Shown here: piece by piece, positions 13,916 through 18,561 of the stretch
Layout of the letters: each line of letters opens with the position of its first letter
Numbering within the stretch: position 1 is the stretch's first letter
Source of the DNA: Nitrospira sp. UBA2083
Lineage (GTDB): Bacteria; Nitrospirota; Nitrospiria; Nitrospirales; Nitrospiraceae
Reading direction: 5' to 3'
Assembly: GCA_002331625.1 (NCBI GenBank)
Contig: DCZN01000120.1
Location: 72,175 to 90,735, forward strand
Length of the DNA stretch: 18,561 nucleotides
The notes under the pieces: model-generated
Told to the model about the DNA's origin: nothing
The model's input: the letters and a program-made list of their open reading frames with translations, nothing else
The model's database searches: none
Program-made: the position numbers and the translations under genes

Positions 13916-13933
13916 GCGATGCAGGAGAAACAA
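13905..13933 (-). promoter_or_regulatory. vapBC promoter
   Basis: Read on the minus strand: TTGTTT (13928-13933), 17-base spacer, TATGAT (13905-13910). The start would be near 13898, giving a leader of about 29 bases. The -10 is within the inverted-repeat operator. Confidence 0.6.
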
Positions 13934-14040
13934 GAAAGGAATACGGAAGTCCAGTGCAGACTACCCCATCTACCCATACCAATTGACCTCGATATGGGCA
14001 CTTATAGCAGCCCCCCTGCTGGCAAACACTCCTCATCGCC

Positions 14041-14700
14041 TCAATAAATAATCCCGCCGACAACCCAATGCCGGTCATCTGGAACGTCAATCAACAACCT
14101 GGTAAGGTTCATGCGGGCCAGTTGTGACCCGATTTCATCTTCGGTAAAGGCCGCGAGCAGGGAATTGTAGAAATCGCGGCGCAGAATCTCTGGTTCGTTG
14201 GCTGCATACTGATTAACAATCGCTTGCGCCGCCTCCGGCGAGTCGGGACGGAGCAGATCCATCACCAATACCGGCACGCCGGGCTTCACCAGCTGTCGAA
14301 TCTTCTGCCAGAACTGCAAGGGGTTTGGGAGATGATGCAGAAGACTGTTGGAAATCGCGGCGTCGGCGATTCTCGCACCAGAGACGTCTTCGTAGCGTTC
14401 GCATCGTAATGTGATGCGGTCGGCCAGGCCGGCTTTCTTCACGGCTTGCTCCCCTAGCTGGATCATCGGGGCCGAGGCATCAACTCCGATGATCGGACAG
14501 GTCGGATAGAGCTTGGCGAGCCGAATCGGAATATCCGCTGGGCCACAGCCGAGATCCAGCACCGTCCCCTTCGAAAACTCCGGAAAGTATTCCTTGAACC
14601 GCTCGACGAATCCCTGGTTCTCTTCCTCGAAATCGGCCCGCGCGTAGGCGTCAGCCTGCTTCGGATCATCCATCAACTCTGGTTCAAGTATTCGATCCAT
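14041..14700 (-). CDS. Class I SAM-dependent methyltransferase
   Basis: 219 residues from ATG 14698-14700. Motif I VLDLGCGPADIPIRLAK (47-63), the acidic loop IIGVDASAPMIQLGE (70-84) and the ISNSLLHHLPNP motif are typical of the Methyltransf_11/25-like fold. LVKPGVPVLVMDLLRPDSPE is the fifth strand. The C-terminal part (DFYNSLLAAFTEDEIGSQLA to VVGGIIY) resembles ubiquinone/menaquinone-type or small-molecule methyltransferases, but the substrate is unknown. The frame stays open back to 14769, but that stretch is AT-rich repeat sequence and overlaps the stop of the MOSC gene, so I chose MDRILEPELMDD. There is no strong Shine-Dalgarno sequence. It may be the third gene of a prmA-MOSC-methyltransferase unit, separated by a hairpin. 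Confidence 0.85.
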   Translation of the reverse strand: MDRILEPELMDDPKQADAYARADFEEENQGFVERFKEYFPEFSKGTVLDLGCGPADIPIRLAKLYPTCPIIGVDASAPMIQLGEQAVKKAGLADRITLRCERYEDVSGARIADAAISNSLLHHLPNPLQFWQKIRQLVKPGVPVLVMDLLRPDSPEAAQAIVNQYAANEPEILRRDFYNSLLAAFTEDEIGSQLARMNLTRLLIDVPDDRHWVVGGIIY

Positions 14701-14713
14701 ATAAAACCCAGTT

Positions 14714-14780
14714 CTTAATTTTGAGTTTTTAGTGTTGAGTTGATTGCTAACTAAAAACTGAGCACTCACAACTCACAACT
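14714..14780. repeat. AT-rich inverted repeat with GAGTTTTTAGT/AACTCACAACT wording
   Basis: AGTTTTTAGT (14724-14733) pairs perfectly with ACTAAAAACT (14750-14759) around 16 bases. CTCACAACTCACAACT adjoins it on the right as a tandem pair. The composition is far more AT-rich than the flanking genes. The right end contains the stop codon of the MOSC gene. The style matches other short intergenic repeats in the window. Confidence 0.55.
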
Positions 14781-15255
14781 GCTCAACTTTCACTTCATCC
14801 CCAGGCCTGACAATCCCCCCTTGCAGCACTTTCGCATAGACGCGACTCCAGCCAGGGTTAAGCTTCTGCGAAATGCGGGAAAAGTCTTCATCCCGAAACC
14901 AGCGTCCATTGTGGCTACACGGTGTCGTGTAACTGGTTACTTCGAGTTGAACCTCCGGTCCGATCGTCAAGCGCACGCCTGGAGTCACTACGCCCCAATC
15001 CAAGCCGGACAAGGTCAGATTTTCGCCGGATGATCCGGGATCAATGGGATGGCCCTCATCTTGTAGCCGTTCGATCAGTTCCAGCGAATACAAACAAACC
15101 GCCCGATCCGGCCCTCCGTGGAACTTGAGGTTGCGCTGCCGGTCACCATCCAACCCCTGTTCACTGACCTTCGCCTCCAACACTGGTAGTTTAGGAACAC
15201 CACCGTCAGAGACATTGATCTGATGCACATGAGGGTACGAGGGCCTCGTAGACAT
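14773..15255 (-). CDS. MOSC-domain protein
   Basis: 160 residues from ATG 15253-15255. GLDGDRQ (34-40), KFHGGPDRAVCLYS (44-57), SGENLTLSGLDW (76-87), TSYTTPCSHN (108-117, containing the conserved Cys113) and RVYAKVLQGGIVRPGDEV are MOSC-domain motifs. The domain occurs in molybdenum-cofactor sulfurases and in YiiM/YuaD-type proteins, and uses the conserved Cys to handle sulfur or bind molybdenum cofactor. Stand-alone versions like this are linked to N-hydroxylated compound reduction in some bacteria, but the role here is unknown. ATG lies two bases after the prmA stop, and its GGAGAGG ribosome site is inside the prmA end, so the two are cotranscribed. The last codon and TGA lie in a repeat. 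Confidence 0.9.
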   Translation of the reverse strand: MSTRPSYPHVHQINVSDGGVPKLPVLEAKVSEQGLDGDRQRNLKFHGGPDRAVCLYSLELIERLQDEGHPIDPGSSGENLTLSGLDWGVVTPGVRLTIGPEVQLEVTSYTTPCSHNGRWFRDEDFSRISQKLNPGWSRVYAKVLQGGIVRPGDEVKVEQL

Positions 15256-15257
15256 CG

Positions 15258-16136
15258 TTAGACCTCTCCGTCGCAGGATTCGGGCCTCAGGAATTGTAAT
15301 GCCACCCAGCCCTCCTCCTCACGTCGGTCCACTCGGCCAAGGCCAAGGAACGAAAACCGTTCGACAACCTCATGTTCCTGCTCAACCAGAATACCGGAGA
15401 CCATGATAGTCGCTCCTTTCGATGCAACGCTCGCCAAATCCTCGGCCAGATTCAAAATGGTCTGCCGATCCAGATTAGCCAGGACAACATTCACCCCGGC
15501 CATTCTCTCCTGTGGCATATCCGCCAATGAGCCAGACACAATGGCAATCCGATCAGTCATATTATTGTGCGAGAGATACTCTCTGGCACAATCCACGGCA
15601 ACAGGATCGATCTCAATACCGATCGCAGACACTGCACCCAGCTTGACCGCTGCCATGGCCAAGATTGCGCTCCCGGTTCCCACATCCAGGATCTCTTCTC
15701 CACCGCGAATATTATCCTGTAGCCACGTGAGCAACATCCGCGTCGTCGCATGGTGACCGGTGCCGAAGGCTTGTTTGGGATCTAATATGATTTCTATGTC
15801 CTGAGGACCCAACGTTGCCGGTTCCCAACTCGGACGAATAACCAGCCGACCAATTCGAAGCGGTTTGACGGAGCGAGCCCAGGCTTCGTTCCAGTCTTGA
15901 GTCAGGACACGGGTTACGGAAAGCAATTGCCCTTGGCTCGCTTCCACCAGATCGGCAAGGGCTGCCCGTAGCGCTGAGAGTCTCTCCTCATTCCAATGCT
16001 GTTCCGCCCAATAGAGATGCACCGCTCCCCCATCATCCTCCCAGGCTCCCTGAACCGTCGAGTCATCAAGCCGGCTCAGCAGTTCACCGACATCAAAGTG
16101 ATCTTGGATACGGACATCCACCCAATCATTCGACAT
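15258..16136 (-). CDS. prmA: Ribosomal protein L11 methyltransferase PrmA
   Basis: 292 residues from ATG 16134-16136; a GTG at 16142 is in frame and neither has a strong ribosome site. The small N-terminal L11-recognition domain is followed by DWNEAWARSVKPLRIGRLVI, the family block DPKQAFGTGHHATTRMLL (119-136), the SAM motif ILDVGTGSAILAMAAVKLGA and VVLANLDRQTIL; family members usually have ANI or ANL here. The C-terminus has MVSGILVEQEHEVVERF. PrmA trimethylates several amino groups of ribosomal protein L11. Length matches the family. One small departure is GTGSAI where GCGSGI is usual in motif I. It leads the MOSC and possibly the methyltransferase gene. Confidence 0.93.
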   Translation of the reverse strand: MSNDWVDVRIQDHFDVGELLSRLDDSTVQGAWEDDGGAVHLYWAEQHWNEERLSALRAALADLVEASQGQLLSVTRVLTQDWNEAWARSVKPLRIGRLVIRPSWEPATLGPQDIEIILDPKQAFGTGHHATTRMLLTWLQDNIRGGEEILDVGTGSAILAMAAVKLGAVSAIGIEIDPVAVDCAREYLSHNNMTDRIAIVSGSLADMPQERMAGVNVVLANLDRQTILNLAEDLASVASKGATIMVSGILVEQEHEVVERFSFLGLGRVDRREEEGWVALQFLRPESCDGEV

Positions 16137-16195
16137 GATCACGGCTCACATGTGCCCATCACACCAAATACGTTCTGCCAAAGATGGTTCAGAAT

Positions 16196-16224
16196 TTGAC
16201 GTTCCCGCCCGTTCCCAGTAAGGT
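16196..16224 (+). promoter_or_regulatory. Promoter of the MutS-family gene
   Basis: TTGACG (16196-16201), 17-base spacer, TAAGGT (16219-16224). The start would be near 16231, at or between the GTG (16230) and ATG (16233) candidates, so the message may be leaderless. The AAGG within the -10 could instead serve as a Shine-Dalgarno site nine bases before ATG if transcription starts farther upstream. Confidence 0.5.
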
Positions 16225-16232
16225 CGCCTGTG

Positions 16233-18065
16233 ATGGCACGCACACGCACCGCCCAGATCGAGACGATCATCCGGCGCGCCGACCGCCTTATCTCACACGG
16301 CACCAAGATCAGCGCCACGTTCACACGATGGCGCCTGGCGATTTTCCTCATGGGCCTCGTCTGCACCGTGACTCTCTACAAGCTCAACTGGTATCACAGC
16401 GGCAATCTGTCGCTGGCGCTGTTCTTAGCCATCTTCGTTGCAGTGGCGGCCTATCATAGCAAGCTGGAGAGCCAGATTCATCGGCTCCGGAACTGGAAGG
16501 AGATCAAGCGGAGGCATCTCGCACGCATGAACATGGACTGGTCAAGCATCCCCGCAAGGCCTGGCGAGCCTCCAAAGGCTCATCCCTACGCGACCGATCT
16601 CGATCTCCTGGGCAACCATTCGCTCACGCATCTGCTCGACACCACCGTATCAGACCATGGACGGGCGCGGTTGCACGGTTGGTTCCTGAACCAGCCGCCT
16701 CCCCCTTCACAATGGCAAACACGACAAGTGTTGGTGAAAGAACTGACACTTCGATCCTTGTTTTGTGATCGCCTTGCGCTCGAAGCCACACTCACGGGAG
16801 ACCAAGAAATCAACGGCACGCGATTGGCCGCAGTACTTGAACACCCGATTGGATGGCCGAATTTGAACGTGGTCCTTGCCGTGCAGAGTCTCCTCGCCAT
16901 CATCACGCTGGGACTTGCCTCGGCCTCCTTGTTCGGTCTGCTCCCCAGCTATTGGATCGTGTCATTTGGAATCTATGTCTTGATCTACTTCATGACCGAT
17001 CAAGGGGAAGAGTTGTTGGAACATGCCGTCGGCCTGCACCATGAGACTGAACGACTGGCCATCGTGCTTGGCTACTTGGAGCGGCACGCCCGTCGACAGG
17101 GTACCGCGCTCGCGTCGGCCTGCGCGAATCTGAAGCGTGGTGCCAGCCCCATGCAACACCTCAAGCAGGCAGCCGGAACGCTTCACGCGATCAGCATCAA
17201 AGCCCATCCCCTCGTCCACTTGGCCATAAATGCCTTATGCCCCTGGGATCTCTGGTTCACGCGACGCCTGTCACAGATCCAAACCGCGATCAAGACTCGC
17301 CTCCCAGAGTGGTTGGATAGTCTCGCTGAAGTCGAAGCCGCCTCGGCCCTGGCGACCTTTGCCTTTCTCCATCCTGATTACACATGGCCCACGCATCTCG
17401 GCCCAGACTGCGAACAGAACGGCAGCCTTCCTGCGATCCAGGCCACACGACTCGGCCATCCATTACTGCCGATGCAGACTCGCGTGGCAAACGATGTCCA
17501 CCTCAAGGGACTCGGCTCCATCCATCTGATTACCGGCTCGAACATGTCCGGGAAGAGCACTTTTCTTCGAACCATCGGCATCAACCTCTGTCTCGCACAG
17601 GCCGGTGCCCCGGTGTGTGCCCAATCATTTGAGTGGACCTGGAGCCGGTTGGCCTGCTGTATCCGCGTCCATGATTCACTCGATGCCGGCCTCTCGTTCT
17701 TCTATGCTGAGGTCAAACGGCTCAAAACAATCCTCAATGCCACCAAAGAACAACCCTTGCCCCCGGTCCTGTTCCTCATTGATGAAATCTTCAAGGGCAC
17801 CAATAACCGAGAACGGCTCATCGGAAGTCGGGCCTACATCACGGAACTTTCCAAAGGAAACGGCTTCGGCCTCGTGAGTACACACGACTTAGAGCTGGCG
17901 GATCTTGAGCAGGCGGTACCTGGCCTCATGAACGCGCACTTTCAGGAAACCGTCTCGGCCGGTTCGCTCCAGTTCGATTACCGGCTCAGACCTGGCCCCT
18001 GCCCCACGACGAACGCGCTTCGCATTATGGAGCTTGAAGGATTGCCTATTTCCCCAGCCCCATAA
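16233..18065 (+). CDS. Membrane-anchored MutS-family ATPase
   Basis: 610 residues from ATG 16233. Two hydrophobic segments near the N-terminus (about 36-50 and 58-74) and two more in the middle (about 215-255, LLAIITLGLASASLFGLLPS and YWIVSFGIYVLIYFM) predict membrane anchoring. LDLLGNHSLTHLLDTTVSDH GRARL resembles the start of MutS core domain III. The C-terminal ATPase has Walker A GSNMSGKST (435-443), Walker B PVLFLIDEI with GTNNRERL following, and VSTHDLELADLE. The mismatch-binding domain I of MutS1, with its Phe-x-Glu motif, is absent. This architecture is known in several bacterial phyla and usually annotated as MutS-related, with no settled function. Canonical mismatch repair is unlikely. 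The gene is divergent from prmA and 23 bases before the next gene. Confidence 0.9.
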   Translation: MARTRTAQIETIIRRADRLISHGTKISATFTRWRLAIFLMGLVCTVTLYKLNWYHSGNLSLALFLAIFVAVAAYHSKLESQIHRLRNWKEIKRRHLARMNMDWSSIPARPGEPPKAHPYATDLDLLGNHSLTHLLDTTVSDHGRARLHGWFLNQPPPPSQWQTRQVLVKELTLRSLFCDRLALEATLTGDQEINGTRLAAVLEHPIGWPNLNVVLAVQSLLAIITLGLASASLFGLLPSYWIVSFGIYVLIYFMTDQGEELLEHAVGLHHETERLAIVLGYLERHARRQGTALASACANLKRGASPMQHLKQAAGTLHAISIKAHPLVHLAINALCPWDLWFTRRLSQIQTAIKTRLPEWLDSLAEVEAASALATFAFLHPDYTWPTHLGPDCEQNGSLPAIQATRLGHPLLPMQTRVANDVHLKGLGSIHLITGSNMSGKSTFLRTIGINLCLAQAGAPVCAQSFEWTWSRLACCIRVHDSLDAGLSFFYAEVKRLKTILNATKEQPLPPVLFLIDEIFKGTNNRERLIGSRAYITELSKGNGFGLVSTHDLELADLEQAVPGLMNAHFQETVSAGSLQFDYRLRPGPCPTTNALRIMELEGLPISPAP

Positions 18066-18088
18066 ATCAGGCAGAATACCCCGCACAG

Positions 18089-18561
18089 ATGAGCACCTCG
18101 GCCTGTTCTGAGACCCAATCTGTCTCCTCACGCCTTCGCGGCCTCCTCATTGCCCAATTCTGCGGGGCCTTCAACGACAACGCCTGGAAGCTGATAGTCG
18201 CCTTGCTGGCCATTCGGCAAGCCACAGCCGACATGGGACCAGGGCCGGAACTCGAAACCGTCGCGCAGACTCAAACCGCGATGGCATTCGTGATTTTCAC
18301 GCTGCCGCTGGTGCTCCTGTCCCTCGTCGGAGGCACCTTAGCCGATCGCCTGAGCAAGCGAACGGTCATCATCACCATCAAGATCGTCGAAGTGCTCCTC
18401 ATGAGTGCCGGAACAGTTTCTCTCTGGCTCAACCCAGCCGGCGGGATACTCCCGCTGATCGTCCTTTGTGGCATGGGCGTCCATAGCGCACTCTTCAGCC
18501 CTTCGAAATACGGCATTCTTCCCGAACTGGTTCCCCATGAACGGCTCGCCGCCGGCAACGG
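18089..18561 (+). CDS. MFS transporter of LplT/Aas type, N-terminal part
   Basis: 157 codons from ATG 18089 to the right edge; incomplete. LRGLLIAQFCGAFNDNAWKL opens the first helix with the FNDN motif typical of lysophospholipid transporters (LplT) and of the transporter half of Aas-type fusions. Helix 2 is MAFVIFTLPLVLLSLVGGTL, followed by the MFS loop ADRLSKRTVI. LFSPSKYGILPELVPHERLA is another LplT/Aas signature. LplT flips lysophospholipids inward for re-acylation. Whether an acyltransferase and acyl-ACP synthetase are fused downstream cannot be seen. It starts 23 bases after the MutS-family gene, so cotranscription is likely. No clear ribosome site is seen before ATG. Confidence 0.85.
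   Translation, partial: MSTSACSETQSVSSRLRGLLIAQFCGAFNDNAWKLIVALLAIRQATADMGPGPELETVAQTQTAMAFVIFTLPLVLLSLVGGTLADRLSKRTVIITIKIVEVLLMSAGTVSLWLNPAGGILPLIVLCGMGVHSALFSPSKYGILPELVPHERLAAGN

Noticed and set aside
13916..14040. Search for a small gene or RNA between vapB and the methyltransferase gene, including AGCAG-CCCCC-CTGCT at about 14007-14022.
   Set aside because: The stem is five bases and isolated, TTGACC and TATAGC are only 14 bases apart, and no ORF with a ribosome site fits.

Overview
The window looks like an ordinary piece of a GC-rich bacterial chromosome. It probably comes from a Nitrospira-type nitrite oxidiser (phylum Nitrospirota). That is an inference from two things. The first is the gene set: a KipI-type 5-oxoprolinase cluster, a bactofilin, a DUF3597 protein and a stand-alone Lrp/AsnC ligand-binding domain. 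The second is the style of the intergenic repeats: one nested palindromic element flanked by GCAGGATGTT arms, and several short GTGAAGCGT / GTTTCA / GAGTTTTTAG inverted repeats. I recall these from Nitrospira genomes but could not search. I saw no rRNA, tRNA, insertion sequence, prophage or CRISPR array.

Layout. 1-590 (-): start of a ComM/YifB-type Mg-chelatase-like ATPase, running off the left edge. 826-1461 (+): exported protein of unknown function. 1614-1850 (+): 78-residue RAM-domain protein. 1938-2915 (-) and 3073-3873 (+): a Gfo/Idh/MocA oxidoreductase and a dienelactone-hydrolase-like protein, divergent, with two good sigma70-type promoters back to back. 3870-4871 (+): exported protein coupled to the hydrolase-like gene by an ATGA overlap. 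4871-5043: palindromic repeat element. 5032-5424 (-): DUF423 membrane protein. 5544-6379 (+): small exported protein and bactofilin. 6470-6874 (-): DUF3597 protein. 7221-11381 (+): Tat-exported flavin amine oxidase followed by pxpB-pxpA-pxpC. 11676-12755 (+): PilT ATPase. 12846-13169 (-): SH3-like lipoprotein. 13268-13869 (-): VapBC toxin-antitoxin pair with a visible operator. 14041-16136 (-): prmA, a MOSC-domain protein and a SAM methyltransferase, transcribed in that order. 16233-18065 (+): membrane-anchored MutS-family ATPase. 18089-18561 (+): start of an LplT/Aas-type MFS transporter, running off the right edge.

How the genes fit together. The clearest unit is 7221-11381. The three pxp genes make the ATP-dependent 5-oxoprolinase that returns 5-oxoproline to glutamate, and an exported amine oxidase lies 18-20 bases upstream. 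prmA and the MOSC gene are packed two bases apart. VapB and VapC overlap by four bases.

The points most worth checking are: a dienelactone-hydrolase fold with glycine at the nucleophile position; a nested palindromic element whose right arm supplies the end of the DUF423 gene, with two further genes whose stop codons lie in other repeats; two exported-protein genes whose -10 hexamers sit exactly six bases before ATG, suggesting leaderless mRNAs; and the amine oxidase beside 5-oxoprolinase. I found no wholly new system that I could defend.
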